NCBI GenBank assembly: GCA_937995745.1
Contig: CALKIU010000131.1
Coordinates: 1-64,000 of the forward strand
Direction of reading: 5' to 3'
From: an uncultured Bacillaceae bacterium
GTDB taxonomy: Bacteria; Bacillota; Bacilli; Bacillales; Cytobacillaceae
DNA: 64,000 nucleotides
The position numbers were made by a program, and so were the translations under genes. Of the stretch, positions 44,740 through 53,992 are shown one piece after another; the stretch's first letter is position 1, and every line of letters begins with the position of its first letter. The notes below the pieces were generated by a model. It saw only the letters and a list, made by a program, of their open reading frames with translations, did not search any database and was not told the origin of the DNA.

Positions 44740-46432
44740 TGTTGCTCAATTTCAATTCTTTTGCCATCTGCAGCAATTCACCGGCATGCTCTTTTGTTAT
44801 GGCCGTGATTTCCGCACCTGAAATCATGCGGGCGATTTCCGTAATTCTTTCTGTTTCATCCAATTCTTGCACGGAAGTGACCGTACGGCCCCCGGCAACT
44901 TTCTTGGCAATGTAATAATGGTTGTCGGCCATTGCCGCAACTTGAGGAAGATGAGTTATACAAAGAACTTGAGAATGAACGGACAGTTTGTAAATCTTTT
45001 CTCCGATTGCCTGGGCAACCCTGCCGCCAACACCGGTATCCACTTCGTCAAAAATAATCGAGGTGATTCCTTGATGCTTGGAAAAGATGCTCTTTAAAGC
45101 GAGCATAATACGGGAAAGTTCTCCGCCTGATGCAATTTTTGACAGCGGTTTTAACGGTTCCCCCGGATTTGTGGAAATATAAAATTCCACCTGGTCGGAT
45201 CCGGAAGGATTAAACTGTTCGTAATCACTTGTAAACATGACATCAAAAACGGTTTTATCCATATAGAGGTCTTTCAGTTCTTTATGAATCAGGTCGGTCA
45301 ACCGGGCTGCATGTTTTTGTCTGATTTCGCTCAGTTCTTTGGCTGCAAGGGACAACTCTTCTTTACATGACGACAGTTCTTTTTCCAATTTGTCGATATG
45401 AAATTCTTTATTTTTTAAAGTTTCCAGTTCCTCTTCTATGGTGGCGGCGTATTCAAGGATTTCATCGATCGTCTTGCCGTATTTTCGCTTGAGCCGGTTG
45501 ATCTCCGCCAGCCGGTCTTCAATCTCATCAAGGCGCGCCGGATCGAATTCAAGCAAGTCCAGTTCATTCCGGATTTCCCTGGCCGCATCCTCCAATACGT
45601 AAAAGCAGTTTGCAACCGTTTCCGCCAAATTCTGATAAGAGGAATCCAATTCTCCCGCTTCCTGGAGATTGCTCATGGCATGGCCAAGCCAATCAAGACC
45701 GGCATGCTCGCCTTGAAGGGAAGAGTATGCGACCTGAAGGGCCTCATAAATTTTATGGAAATTTTGCAAACGATTCTTTTCTTCCAAAAGCTTGTCGTCT
45801 TCTCCGGGAGTCAATTGCGCTTTTTCGATTTCATCCAGCTGGAAACTTAATAAATCCAGCCGGTGCGCCATTTGCTGTTCATTTTCCGTCAATTCCCGCA
45901 ACGATTTAAGGATGCGTTGGTACGAACGGTAAATGCTTTCGTAACTTTTTAGCGCTTCGGCTATTTCTTCCCCGCCAAAATGGTCCAAAAGGGGGAGATG
46001 CCTTGTTTCGTCCATCAGTTCCTGATGCTCGTGCTGTCCGTGAATATCAACGAGGGTGCTTCCTATCTCCCTTAAAACAGAGATCGTTACCAATTTTCCG
46101 TTAATCCGGCACACACTTTTGCCCGTATGAAAAATTTCCCTGCGGAGAATGAGCATCTCATCCTCCACATCAATGCCGAATTGCCGCGCTTTTTCATAAC
46201 TCGGATGCTCCTTGATATTTTCAAACTGAAAAAGGCCTTCAATTTCGGCTTTTTTTGCCCCGTGGCGGACAAACTCAGCGCTCCCTCTCCCCCCGACCAG
46301 CAAGCCGATTGCATCAATGATGATTGATTTTCCGGCACCGGTTTCCCCCGTTAAGACAGTCAGGCCGTTTGTAAAAGAGAGAGAGAGAGATTCAATAATG
46401 GCAAAGTTTTTGATGGACAGTTCACTCAGCAA
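44729..46432 (-). CDS. recN: DNA repair protein RecN
   Basis: A 567-residue SMC-like ATPase acting early at DNA double-strand breaks. Walker A GETGAGKS lies at residues 29-36; two coiled-coil arms (about 160-380, with KRKYGKTIDEILEYAATIEEELETLK-like heptads) flank the middle. The signature and Walker B regions near 445-485 read ASGGELSRIMLALK and IIFDEVDTGVGG, and the D-loop follows. It starts 15 bases after ahrC, so it is probably co-transcribed with it. I did not identify a LexA box because the upstream DNA is coding. Confidence 0.96.
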   Translation of the reverse strand: MLSELSIKNFAIIESLSLSFTNGLTVLTGETGAGKSIIIDAIGLLVGGRGSAEFVRHGAKKAEIEGLFQFENIKEHPSYEKARQFGIDVEDEMLILRREIFHTGKSVCRINGKLVTISVLREIGSTLVDIHGQHEHQELMDETRHLPLLDHFGGEEIAEALKSYESIYRSYQRILKSLRELTENEQQMAHRLDLLSFQLDEIEKAQLTPGEDDKLLEEKNRLQNFHKIYEALQVAYSSLQGEHAGLDWLGHAMSNLQEAGELDSSYQNLAETVANCFYVLEDAAREIRNELDLLEFDPARLDEIEDRLAEINRLKRKYGKTIDEILEYAATIEEELETLKNKEFHIDKLEKELSSCKEELSLAAKELSEIRQKHAARLTDLIHKELKDLYMDKTVFDVMFTSDYEQFNPSGSDQVEFYISTNPGEPLKPLSKIASGGELSRIMLALKSIFSKHQGITSIIFDEVDTGVGGRVAQAIGEKIYKLSVHSQVLCITHLPQVAAMADNHYYIAKKVAGGRTVTSVQELDETERITEIARMISGAEITAITKEHAGELLQMAKELKLSNKLS

Positions 46433-46447
46433 GAGCTTTCACCTCAG

Positions 46448-46897
46448 TCACAGCATTTCTAAAAATTTCTCCGTAATGATTTCCGTGTCTTCTTCCGTCC
46501 GGCAGACGATTAATATTGTATCGTCTCCGCTCACGGTGCCGACAATTTCGTCCCAATCCAAATTGTCGATTAAGGCCGCAATCGCCATGGCATTCCCCGG
46601 AAGGGTTTTCATGACGACAAGATGGCCGGCGCTGTCGATCCCGACAAAAGCGTCCCTCAAATGCCTTCTCAACTTTTGCTGCGGATTAAACCGTTGATCG
46701 GCAGGGAGACTGTATTTATAACGCCCGTCCATCAACGGCACCTTTACGAGGTGCAATTCTTTAATGTCCCTGGAGACAGTGGCCTGAGTAACATTGAATC
46801 CGGCATTTCTCAGCTCTTCAACCAATTCATCCTGGGTTTCGATGTCCTTGCTTGCAATAATTTCGCGGATTTTAATATGACGTTGCCCTTTGCTCAA
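46448..46897 (-). CDS. ahrC: arginine repressor ArgR/AhrC
   Basis: A 149-residue hexameric regulator that represses arginine synthesis and activates arginine catabolism when arginine is bound. The N-terminal winged helix holds [28 protein letters not shown] split over residues 22-49, and the C-terminal arginine-binding domain has [13 protein letters not shown] near 121-133. It begins with TTG behind GGGGTGA. The recN-ahrC-yqxC order is the B. subtilis one. Confidence 0.95.
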   Translation of the reverse strand: MSKGQRHIKIREIIASKDIETQDELVEELRNAGFNVTQATVSRDIKELHLVKVPLMDGRYKYSLPADQRFNPQQKLRRHLRDAFVGIDSAGHLVVMKTLPGNAMAIAALIDNLDWDEIVGTVSGDDTILIVCRTEEDTEIITEKFLEML

Positions 46898-47094
46898 AAG
46901 CGATCACCCCAAAACAATTTCATTAAATAAATTCGCCGGAAAACGACAAAATCCTTTCACCCGCCGGTCTAAGCCGGATTCAATATTTTGAAAATACTTT
47001 TGCAAAAAAGTCAAGTACAGAGATGCTGTGATGAATATGCCGAAAGTGCAAAAATAAGCAGCAACCAAGTTCAATCCAATTAATGAACAACCTA

Positions 47095-47129
47095 ATGAAA
47101 TAAATGGGAATAAGGACGCCCTTATTCCC
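47095..47129 (-). terminator. terminator of dxs-yqxC
   Basis: GGGAATAAGG, four-base loop, CCTTATTCCC (47106-47115 with 47120-47129), followed on the minus strand by ATTTATTTC. It separates yqxC from ahrC. Confidence 0.75.
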
Positions 47130-47141
47130 CCTTTGTTCGCT

Positions 47142-47969
47142 TCATTTACTTCTTAGTTCTTTATGCGCTGTGGAGACAACATCCGCCGGCACGACGGACA
47201 AAAAGTTTTCTCCCTTTTCCTTTGTTCCCGAAAAAAACAAATGCAGCAAAAATTCAATATTTCCATCTCCGCCGGTAATGGGAGAATACGACAAATTCAT
47301 GACGTTATACCCCTCATTGACGGCAAAAGCCATGACATCATGTAAAACAGCTTCGTGCACTTTGGGATCCCGGACAATCCCTTTCTTGCCGACCTGCTCC
47401 CTGCCCGCTTCAAACTGCGGCTTGACGAGCGCGATCACGTCACTTTCCGGAGCCAATAACGTTTTTAAAACCGGCAAAATTAATTTTAAGGAAATAAAGG
47501 AAACATCAATTGTGGCAAAATTCGGCCTTTCACCGGCTAAATTTTCAGGCTTGACGTAGCGGAAATTTGTCCTTTCCATGACAACGACCCGCTCGTCTTG
47601 CCTCAGTTTCCAGGCAAGCTGATTGTAACCGACATCGATGGCATAGGACATTTTTGCCCCGTGCTGCAGGGCGCAATCGGTAAAACCGCCGGTGGATGCC
47701 CCGATATCAATTAACACTTTCCCTTGAATATGCACGTCAAATTCCCTTAACGCTTTCTCCAATTTCAATCCGCCCCTGCTCACATAAGGGTGGACGTCTC
47801 CTTTTACCGTTAAGGGAGAATCAACATCAATTTTTTCCCCGGGTTTGTCCAAACGTTCGCCGTTGCTGTAAACAAGACCGGCCATAATCGCCCTTTTGGC
47901 TTTCTCCCGGGTTTCCGCCAATCCTCTTTTTACAAGCAATACATCGACTCGTTCTTTCTTTTTTTTCAT
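47142..47969 (-). CDS. yqxC: TlyA-family rRNA 2'-O-methyltransferase / hemolysin-like protein YqxC
   Basis: A 275-residue protein with an N-terminal S4 RNA-binding domain (about residues 4-64: RVDVLLVKRGLAETREKAKR) and an FtsJ-like SAM-dependent methyltransferase domain (IDIGASTGGFTDCALQHGA near 90, SAM-binding loop). The KDKE-type residues of the family include K55-K66 region, D in TIDVSFIS and the KPQFE segment. TlyA of mycobacteria modifies 16S and 23S rRNA; the Bacillus substrate is inferred. It lies four bases behind dxs, so both are expressed together. Confidence 0.88.
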   Translation of the reverse strand: MKKKKERVDVLLVKRGLAETREKAKRAIMAGLVYSNGERLDKPGEKIDVDSPLTVKGDVHPYVSRGGLKLEKALREFDVHIQGKVLIDIGASTGGFTDCALQHGAKMSYAIDVGYNQLAWKLRQDERVVVMERTNFRYVKPENLAGERPNFATIDVSFISLKLILPVLKTLLAPESDVIALVKPQFEAGREQVGKKGIVRDPKVHEAVLHDVMAFAVNEGYNVMNLSYSPITGGDGNIEFLLHLFFSGTKEKGENFLSVVPADVVSTAHKELRSK

Positions 47970-47973
47970 TGTT

Positions 47974-49866
47974 TTATGCCCTTTTTTGCTTTAATTTTGT
48001 TAAGCTTTTTAATTTAGCGACTGCATTTTCCACGGTCAAACCGATTTCCTGCAATAAAAGATCAACGCTGCCATGTTCAATAAAGCGGTCCGGTATGCCC
48101 ATTCGTTCTATCCGGACATGATGAAAACCGCGGTCGCTGGCAAACTCCAAACAAGCACTGCCAAATCCCCCTTGAAGAGCCGCTTCTTCGATCGTAAGGA
48201 GAGGGATGTTTTGATTTAAAAGGGACAATAGCATTTCTTCATCCATCGGCTTAATAAAACGGGCATTGATTACGGAAATGGAATAGCCCTCTTTTTCCAT
48301 CGCCGAAGCCGCTTCCATTGCCAGCGGTATCGTTGTTCCAAAAGTGAGAACGGCTGCGTCTGTTCCTTCTTTTAATATTTCCCACGTACCGATGGGAATT
48401 TCTTTGAACTCTTTGTCCAAAGGAACCCCCAGCCCGTTTCCGCGGGGAAACCGCATGGCAATCGGGCCGCCATCGTATTTTAAAGCGGTGTATACCATAT
48501 GCTGGCCCTCATTTTCGTCTTTCGGCATCATTAAAATGATGTTGGGAATGTGGCGCAAAAACGCAATATCAAAAACGCCCTGGTGGGTGTCTCCGTCAGC
48601 GCCGACTAATCCCGCCCGGTCGATGCCGATAAAAACATTGAGATTTTGCCGGCATATGTCATGCAAAACTTGGTCATAGGCCCGCTGCAGAAAAGTGGAA
48701 TAAATGGCCAAATAAGGTTTCATCCCTTGTAACGCCAGTCCGGCCGCCATTGTGGCCGCATGTTGTTCCGCAATGCCCACATCATAAAAACGGTCTGGAA
48801 ACTCTTTGGCAAATCCTTCAAGCTTTGAACCAACCGGCATCGCCGGGGTGATGGCCACAATCCGTTCATCTTTTTTGGCCAGTTTCCTCACCGTTTCGCT
48901 GACGAGCTTGCTCCAAGCCGGCGGACCATCAACAGGTTTTAGAAAATCTCCGGTCTCAATTTTATAGGCGCCGGTGCCGTGCCAATTTCCTATCCGATCC
49001 TCCTCGGCAGGCTTGTAGCCTTTTCCTTTTTTCGTACAAACATGCACAAGCACGGGCCCGTCTATTTTCTTTGCGTAGGCAAAATTGTCAAACAGCGCTT
49101 CAAAATCATGGCCATCAATCGGTCCCAAATAAGTAAAACCGAGTTCCTCAAAAAACATGCCTGACACGAGAAGATACTTTAAGCTGTCTTTGATTCGTTC
49201 CGCCGCAGCGGCAACCCGTCCCCCCACGGCCGGGATCTTTTTCAGAAGAAATTCCAATTCATCTTTCACCCATTGGTATTTTCCTGCCGTCCTTAGCCTG
49301 CACAGTACATGATGCAAGGCGCCGACGTTGGGGGCGATGGACATTTCATTATCATTGAGGACAACGATGATTTTCTTTTTTTCATGGCCAATATGATTCA
49401 AAGCTTCCAGGGCCATCCCGCCGGTCAGCGCTCCGTCGCCGATGACGGGAACAACGTGAAACTTTTCCCCTTTTATGTCACGGGCAATGGCCATTCCCAT
49501 CGCCGCCGATAAAGAAGTGGAACTGTGCCCCGTTTCAAAAATGTCATGCTCGCTTTCGGCTCTTTTCGGGAATCCGCTCAGCCCTTTGTATTGTCTCAAC
49601 GTGTCAAATTGTCCGGCTCTTCCCGTGAGAATTTTATGGACATAACACTGGTGGCCGACATCCCAAATAATTTTATCTTTCGGGCTGTTAAAGCATCTAT
49701 GTAAAGCAATCGTCAACTCCACAACGCCAAGATTCGGTCCTATGTGCCCCCCGGTTTTGGACAGCTTTTTAATTAAGAAATCCCTGATTTCCTTGCTCAG
49801 TTGTTCCAGTTCCTTAATATTCAACCTCTTTAAAAAGGAAGGGTCTTTTATAGATAACAGATCCAT
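47974..49866 (-). CDS. dxs: 1-deoxy-D-xylulose-5-phosphate synthase
   Basis: A 630-residue thiamine-diphosphate enzyme that condenses pyruvate and glyceraldehyde 3-phosphate, the first step of the MEP isoprenoid pathway. Typical segments are [14 protein letters not shown] (near residue 37), the TPP motif GDGALTGG to NDNEMSI (about 145-175), DGHDFEALF, and the transketolase-like [13 protein letters not shown] and [13 protein letters not shown]. The start at 49866 ([13 protein letters not shown]) matches B. subtilis; a longer frame to 49932 is not conserved. A SigA promoter lies about 130 bases upstream. Confidence 0.95.
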   Translation of the reverse strand: MDLLSIKDPSFLKRLNIKELEQLSKEIRDFLIKKLSKTGGHIGPNLGVVELTIALHRCFNSPKDKIIWDVGHQCYVHKILTGRAGQFDTLRQYKGLSGFPKRAESEHDIFETGHSSTSLSAAMGMAIARDIKGEKFHVVPVIGDGALTGGMALEALNHIGHEKKKIIVVLNDNEMSIAPNVGALHHVLCRLRTAGKYQWVKDELEFLLKKIPAVGGRVAAAAERIKDSLKYLLVSGMFFEELGFTYLGPIDGHDFEALFDNFAYAKKIDGPVLVHVCTKKGKGYKPAEEDRIGNWHGTGAYKIETGDFLKPVDGPPAWSKLVSETVRKLAKKDERIVAITPAMPVGSKLEGFAKEFPDRFYDVGIAEQHAATMAAGLALQGMKPYLAIYSTFLQRAYDQVLHDICRQNLNVFIGIDRAGLVGADGDTHQGVFDIAFLRHIPNIILMMPKDENEGQHMVYTALKYDGGPIAMRFPRGNGLGVPLDKEFKEIPIGTWEILKEGTDAAVLTFGTTIPLAMEAASAMEKEGYSISVINARFIKPMDEEMLLSLLNQNIPLLTIEEAALQGGFGSACLEFASDRGFHHVRIERMGIPDRFIEHGSVDLLLQEIGLTVENAVAKLKSLTKLKQKRA

Positions 49867-50073
49867 TTCCGGACCACTCACTTTCATTTCTGATTGTGAC
49901 TGTCTGCAGCATCGTTTGTTGTTTCGCATCACCGGAACTTTGCCAATCCGTATCCGGAATGAAAAGCCGCATATTTCTGCTTTGAACGTATACCTCTAAT
50001 ATATTCGCATAATAAACGATTCTCAAGGAAAAATGCTGCCGGATTCCCATTTGTTGTGCGGAAAAAAGAAATA
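49867..50073 (-). promoter_or_regulatory. dxs leader with SigA promoter
   Basis: Minus strand -35 TTGAGA (50021-50026), 17-base spacer, -10 TATATT (49998-50003), giving a leader of about 125 bases before the dxs start. I see no known riboswitch fold in the leader. Confidence 0.5.
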
Positions 50074-50120
50074 ACCGAAAAAAGAGCCGCTAACACTGAA
50101 GTGATAACGGCCGCTTTTTT
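50074..50120 (-). terminator. terminator of the xseAB-ispA transcript
   Basis: GCCG-CTAA-CACT-GA-AGTG-ATAA-CGGC hairpin (50086-50111) with T-rich flanks on both strands. It separates ispA from dxs; 50121-50315 holds nothing else recognisable. Confidence 0.6.
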
Positions 50121-50315
50121 ATCCTGACGAAAAACCATTCCATATTTTCATATCGGAAAAAACCAAAAATACGCGCAAATTCTTTCGCAAAATTATTGGT
50201 GAAAATCTCCACAAGAAACAAATCCGGCTTTATTGCGAAACGTTTGTGCCAATAAGTTAGCCCAACATATTATACCACAAGGAGGAAGGCCTCACAATTT
50301 CGTTTAAAGGCAAAA

Positions 50316-51218
50316 TTAATAATTCCGCTTTGCGACCAAATCTGTAATTTCCTCCAAGAGGTCCGTTTCGAGGCCGGTTTGGAACAAATATTTTTTTGCC
50401 GACTCTACTTCCCCGATCAATGCTTTTTTGGCTCCTTCCAAAGTCAATAACGAAGGATAAGTGTTTTTTTGTTTGGCTGCATCGCTGCCCACCCTCTTGC
50501 CGATGACATCTTCTTGCCCTTCCAAATCCAAAATATCATCACGGATTTGAAAGGCCAGCCCGAGATGGTAAGAAAATTTTTCAAGAAGTTTTTTTGTCCG
50601 TTCAGGAGCACCTGCAAGAATCGCTCCCGCCAGAACACTGTATGTAAGCATTTTTCCTGTTTTATGGACATGTATATATTTCAATTCTTCCAAAGTTAAA
50701 GACTTGCCTTCCCCGGATATATCCGCCGTCTGTCCGCCCACCATCCCTTCAGGGCCGGCAGCCTCGGCCAGGTTCCGAATTAATTCCACTTTGACGGTGC
50801 TGTCCGCAAATTCATCAGGAGTTTCGGCAATCATTTGAAAAGCATGCGTCAACAGGGCGTCCCCGGCCAAAATCGCCACAGCTTCCCCGAAAACCTTATG
50901 ATTGGTCGGTTTCCCCCTTCTTAAATCATCGTCATCCATGCTGGGAAGATCATCGTGAATGAGCGAATAAGTATGAATCATTTCTATGGCCGATGCCGTC
51001 CACAACCCTTTTTTCGGGTCGTGACCAAACGCACGCAAAGTGGCAAAAAGCAAAAGAGGACGGATTCTTTTTCCTCCCGCTTGCAAACTGTACAACATCG
51101 ACTTTTTCAAAATTTCCGGGGCTTTTAAACTGTTTACTTTTTCACTCATTTGCGTTTCCAGCAATTGTTTGTACTTTTGGGAAAACTCTTTCAGACGGGT
51201 TTTATTCTTCTTCGTCAA
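50316..51218 (-). CDS. ispA: geranyl/farnesyl diphosphate synthase IspA
   Basis: A 300-residue trans-prenyltransferase that builds farnesyl diphosphate from IPP and DMAPP. The first aspartate-rich motif [10 protein letters not shown] is near residue 93 and the second DDILD near 233. The chain-length region before the first motif ([12 protein letters not shown]) is that of FPP synthases. It starts with TTG, nine bases after GGAGG, and overlaps the end of xseB by 17 bases. It lies one gene cluster away from dxs, the first enzyme of the same pathway. Confidence 0.94.
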   Translation of the reverse strand: MTKKNKTRLKEFSQKYKQLLETQMSEKVNSLKAPEILKKSMLYSLQAGGKRIRPLLLFATLRAFGHDPKKGLWTASAIEMIHTYSLIHDDLPSMDDDDLRRGKPTNHKVFGEAVAILAGDALLTHAFQMIAETPDEFADSTVKVELIRNLAEAAGPEGMVGGQTADISGEGKSLTLEELKYIHVHKTGKMLTYSVLAGAILAGAPERTKKLLEKFSYHLGLAFQIRDDILDLEGQEDVIGKRVGSDAAKQKNTYPSLLTLEGAKKALIGEVESAKKYLFQTGLETDLLEEITDLVAKRNY

Positions 51219-51432
51219 TGGAAAAATCCTCCTTCGTCCCGTCTTCTGTTATAATTTGCGTCAACTGTTCTTCAATGTTTTTCAGTTTTTCCTGGCAAAA
51301 TTTTGACAACTCCATGCCTTCCTTATAAATAGAAATTGCTTCTTCCAAGGGAATATCTCCCTGCTCTAGTTTTTCCACAATGAACTCCAGTTTCTCCATC
51401 GCTTCTTCGAAAGTCATTTCTTTATCCGTCAT
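51202..51432 (-). CDS. xseB: exodeoxyribonuclease VII small subunit
   Basis: A 76-residue helical protein ([26 protein letters not shown] near the start) that assembles several copies on one XseA to form exonuclease VII, which degrades single-stranded DNA. Length and the LE.GD.PLEEA motif are family-typical. The gene overlaps the xseA stop by 11 bases and the ispA start by 17 bases, a tightly packed translation unit. Confidence 0.93.
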   Translation of the reverse strand: MTDKEMTFEEAMEKLEFIVEKLEQGDIPLEEAISIYKEGMELSKFCQEKLKNIEEQLTQIITEDGTKEDFSIDEEE

Positions 51433-52783
51433 CCTCTTTCTTCCTCTCTATATCAGATACATGGCAATACAAAGACCCGTCAGACATCTGCACTTTCAAC
51501 CGGTCATTTTTCCGTACGTTCCCGACGCTCTTCACAAGATTTCCTTCTTCATTATAGACAAGACTGTAACCTCTGCTCATCACTTTCAACGGATTTAATG
51601 CTTCGAGAGCGGCCACTTTCTGCCTGAATTCGCCGTCCTTTTTGACAAAAACGGCAGCCATCGCCCGGTTTAAATCTTTTGAAATCTGCCTCTGACGGGA
51701 CAACGATTCGGCAAACAAACGGTACGGGTGGGCCCGTGCCAGTCTTGCGTAAAGAACCCGAAATTCATCTTTTTTATGGCGAAACAACTTTACCATGTTT
51801 CCGGCCATTCTCTCAGACAATTTGTCAACGTGTTCCAATTTCTGCTCATAAATTTGTTTCGGATACCGGAACGCATATGATTTTTTAAGGCGGTTTAACC
51901 TTTCTTTTTCAAAATTCAGTTTTTCTTTCATTACCCGGATCAATCTCGACTGGTTTGTGAGCACTTTATCAAGCAGTTCGTCTATATGGGGAACAGCCAT
52001 TTCCGCAGCACCTGTCGGCGTTGGTGCCCGCAAATCGGCGACAAAATCGGCAATGGTAAAATCAGTTTCATGTCCCACAGCGGATATGACGGGAATTTCG
52101 GAGTGAAAGATGGCTTTGGCTACGATTTCTTCGTTAAAAGCCCACAATTCTTCAATGGAGCCCCCGCCCCTGCCCACAATGAGGACATCGATTTCTTCTT
52201 CCCATTCATTCGCCGCGCGGATAGCTTTCACGATCGATTGAGGGGCTTGTTCTCCTTGTACAAGGGCCGGGAAAACAAAAATATTGGCGATCGGATATCT
52301 TCGTTTGATCGTTGAAATGATATCGCGGATGGCCGCTCCGGTGGGAGAAGTGACCACACCGATATTCCGCGGATATTTGGGAATCTGCTTCTTATATTGT
52401 GGAGAAAAGTAGCCTTCTTTTTCGAGCTTTTCTTTTAATTGCTCAAACGCCAGATACAAATCGCCGATCCCATCCGGCTGCATGGCGGTTACGTAAATTT
52501 GATACTGGCCGCTCGGCTCATAGACGGTGACATCTCCCGTTACAAGCACGTTCATTCCGTTTTCAGGCATAAATTTTAAGGAGCGGTTGTAACTGGCGAA
52601 CATAACCGCCTGTATTCTTGCCTTTTCATCTTTTAACGTAAAATACATGTGGCCGCTCGTATGCATTTTAAAATTGGATATTTCACCTTTGAGATAGATA
52701 TTGCGGAGATGGGGATCCGCATCAAATTTTCTTTTTATGTATTTCGTCAGTGCCGTTACCGTCAAATATCGCGTTCCCTTCAT
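51422..52783 (-). CDS. xseA: exodeoxyribonuclease VII large subunit
   Basis: A 453-residue nuclease subunit with an N-terminal OB-fold ([24 protein letters not shown], about residues 24-47), the catalytic core ([10 protein letters not shown] near 145, [15 protein letters not shown] near 190, [28 protein letters not shown] near 220-247) and a long C-terminal coiled coil. AAAGGAGTTTGAC precedes the ATG. In B. subtilis folD lies directly upstream; here xseA follows nusB with only 27 bases between. Confidence 0.95.
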   Translation of the reverse strand: MKGTRYLTVTALTKYIKRKFDADPHLRNIYLKGEISNFKMHTSGHMYFTLKDEKARIQAVMFASYNRSLKFMPENGMNVLVTGDVTVYEPSGQYQIYVTAMQPDGIGDLYLAFEQLKEKLEKEGYFSPQYKKQIPKYPRNIGVVTSPTGAAIRDIISTIKRRYPIANIFVFPALVQGEQAPQSIVKAIRAANEWEEEIDVLIVGRGGGSIEELWAFNEEIVAKAIFHSEIPVISAVGHETDFTIADFVADLRAPTPTGAAEMAVPHIDELLDKVLTNQSRLIRVMKEKLNFEKERLNRLKKSYAFRYPKQIYEQKLEHVDKLSERMAGNMVKLFRHKKDEFRVLYARLARAHPYRLFAESLSRQRQISKDLNRAMAAVFVKKDGEFRQKVAALEALNPLKVMSRGYSLVYNEEGNLVKSVGNVRKNDRLKVQMSDGSLYCHVSDIERKKEDDG

Positions 52784-52810
52784 GTCAAACTCCTTTGATT
52801 TTGCGAGTTA

Positions 52811-53203
52811 TTAGCAATGTTTTTCCATGACTTTTGATAAAACGCCGTTAACAAACTTTCCTGATTTTTCATCGCCGTAAATTTTGGCAATTTCGATGGC
52901 TTCGTCGATGGCCACTTTTGGAGGCACTTCCTCTCTCAGAAATAAAAGTTCATATGCGGCCATTCGCAGCAAATTGCGATCTACCGCTGCCAAACGTTCC
53001 AACGTCCATTTTTCAAGTAGTTCTGAAATAACGTTGTCTATTTGTTCTTTGTTTTTTACGACTCCGTGCACAAGGTTGGTTAAATACGGATCCCCCTCAG
53101 CACCGTCAAGCACGTGGTTAATGGCGGTATCCGGATCCGTTTTGCCGATTTCTATGGCGAACAAAGCCTGCAAAGCCTTTTCTCTTGCTGTTCTTCTTTT
53201 CAT
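52811..53203 (-). CDS. nusB: transcription antitermination factor NusB
   Basis: A 130-residue all-helical protein that, with NusE and NusG, promotes antitermination of rRNA transcription via boxA RNA. It starts MKRRTAREKALQALFAIE and carries the conserved LERLAAVDRNLLRMAAYELL and VNGVLSKV segments. GAAGGAGAA lies before the ATG. A SigA promoter ends almost at the ribosome site, so the leader is very short. It begins the nusB-xseA-xseB-ispA group. Confidence 0.95.
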   Translation of the reverse strand: MKRRTAREKALQALFAIEIGKTDPDTAINHVLDGAEGDPYLTNLVHGVVKNKEQIDNVISELLEKWTLERLAAVDRNLLRMAAYELLFLREEVPPKVAIDEAIEIAKIYGDEKSGKFVNGVLSKVMEKHC

Positions 53204-53220
53204 TCCAAATTCTCCTTCTG

Positions 53221-53249
53221 AACATAAGCTTTGACGTACATTTTGTCAA
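53221..53249 (-). promoter_or_regulatory. SigA promoter of nusB
   Basis: Minus strand -35 TTGACA (53244-53249), 17-base spacer, -10 TATGTT (53221-53226). Transcription would begin only a few bases before the nusB ribosome binding site. Confidence 0.5.
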
Positions 53250-53259
53250 ATAAGGTTCT

Positions 53260-53371
53260 ATCGTATCCCTACACGGGAACAGGTGCAAAGTTCAAAACAT
53301 GGGCGGGAATACGGTGAGATTCCCGACTGCCTGCGAAACCGGATTTAAGCCGGAGTTGGCCGGTTTCTTTT
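53260..53371 (+). promoter_or_regulatory. cobalamin-riboswitch-like RNA element with terminator hairpin, no gene downstream on its strand
   Basis: The plus strand reads AGGTGC (53281-53286), then GGGC (53301-53304) and GGGAATACGGTG (53305-53316), AGATTCCCGACTG and CCTGCGAAACCGG. These follow the cobalamin riboswitch core (GGTGCC, GGGAAnnCGGTGnnAnTCC, nACTG, CGCaAC) in the right order and spacing. A hairpin GAAACCGG / CCGGTTTC (53335-53342 with 53360-53367) followed by TTTTCC closes it and looks like an expression platform. The 3' conserved part (GCCACTG) is not obvious, so it may be a variant or degraded. All flanking genes are on the other strand. Confidence 0.55.
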
Positions 53372-53533
53372 CCATATACGCCTCATATAACCAAAATCAA
53401 GAAATTTAATAGGAGATCCATAAAAATAATAGCACATCGAAAAACAGTTCGCACGTATGTTACTATTTTTTCAATGCGGTCTGTAAACATACGTTTGGCT
53501 GAAAAATCAAGGACCGGCGCCGGTTAATGAATA
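53372..53533 (+). ncRNA. possible untranslated RNA segment behind the riboswitch-like element
   Basis: No gene on either strand. It contains a stem ACGTATGTT / AACATACGT (53453-53461 with 53486-53494) and a perfect palindrome ACCGGCGCCGGT (53513-53524), then a strong terminator. If the riboswitch-like element is read through, the product would be an RNA of roughly 300 bases. This is inference from structure only. Confidence 0.25.
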
Positions 53534-53563
53534 AGAGCCAAAGACGGATTTCGTCTTTGGCTC
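53534..53563. terminator. terminator hairpin downstream of yqhY
   Basis: Near-perfect stem GAGCCAAAGACG / CGTCTTTGGCTC with a five-base loop, directly behind the yqhY stop codon. Flanking T-runs are short on both strands, so it may act in either direction. Confidence 0.7.
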
Positions 53564-53567
53564 TTGT

Positions 53568-53975
53568 TTATAAATCTTCTTCCACTTCCTGGTCTTGCTT
53601 TGGATTTTCAAATTGGATGCCGACAACATGGACATTGATTTCTTCTGCCTGCAATGCTGTCATATTCAGCAGGGCTTGGTTGATATTATCTTGGATTTTT
53701 TGGGCCACTGACGGGATAGAGACGCCGAATTTCATAAAGCAATATACATCGATGATCACGCCTTCATCCGCCAGTTCCACTTTTACTCCTTTGCTGTGAA
53801 TTTTCTTGCCAAATCTCTCTACCACTCCGGAGGCAAAGTTTCCGCGCATTTGCGCCACACCTTCGACCTCGGATGCGGCAATTCCGGCAATGACTTCAAT
53901 CACTTCCGGAGCAATCTCAATTTTGCCGAGTTCAGTCCGGCTTTGGCTCATTTCCATGATCTCATTTCCGCTCAT
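53568..53975 (-). CDS. yqhY: Asp23/Gls24 family protein YqhY
   Basis: A 135-residue Asp23/Gls24 (DUF322) protein; in B. subtilis YqhY lies with accBC and affects acetyl-CoA carboxylase activity and lipid synthesis. It shows the conserved GKIEIAPEVIEVIAGIAASEVEGVA start (split over about residues 17-41) and RFGKKIHSKGVKVEL, then VNVHVVGIQF-like end. GGGAGGTGAACAA precedes the ATG. It follows accC by 17 bases in the accB-accC-yqhY operon. Confidence 0.92.
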   Translation of the reverse strand: MSGNEIMEMSQSRTELGKIEIAPEVIEVIAGIAASEVEGVAQMRGNFASGVVERFGKKIHSKGVKVELADEGVIIDVYCFMKFGVSIPSVAQKIQDNINQALLNMTALQAEEINVHVVGIQFENPKQDQEVEEDL

Positions 53976-53992
53976 TTGTTCACCTCCCGGGA

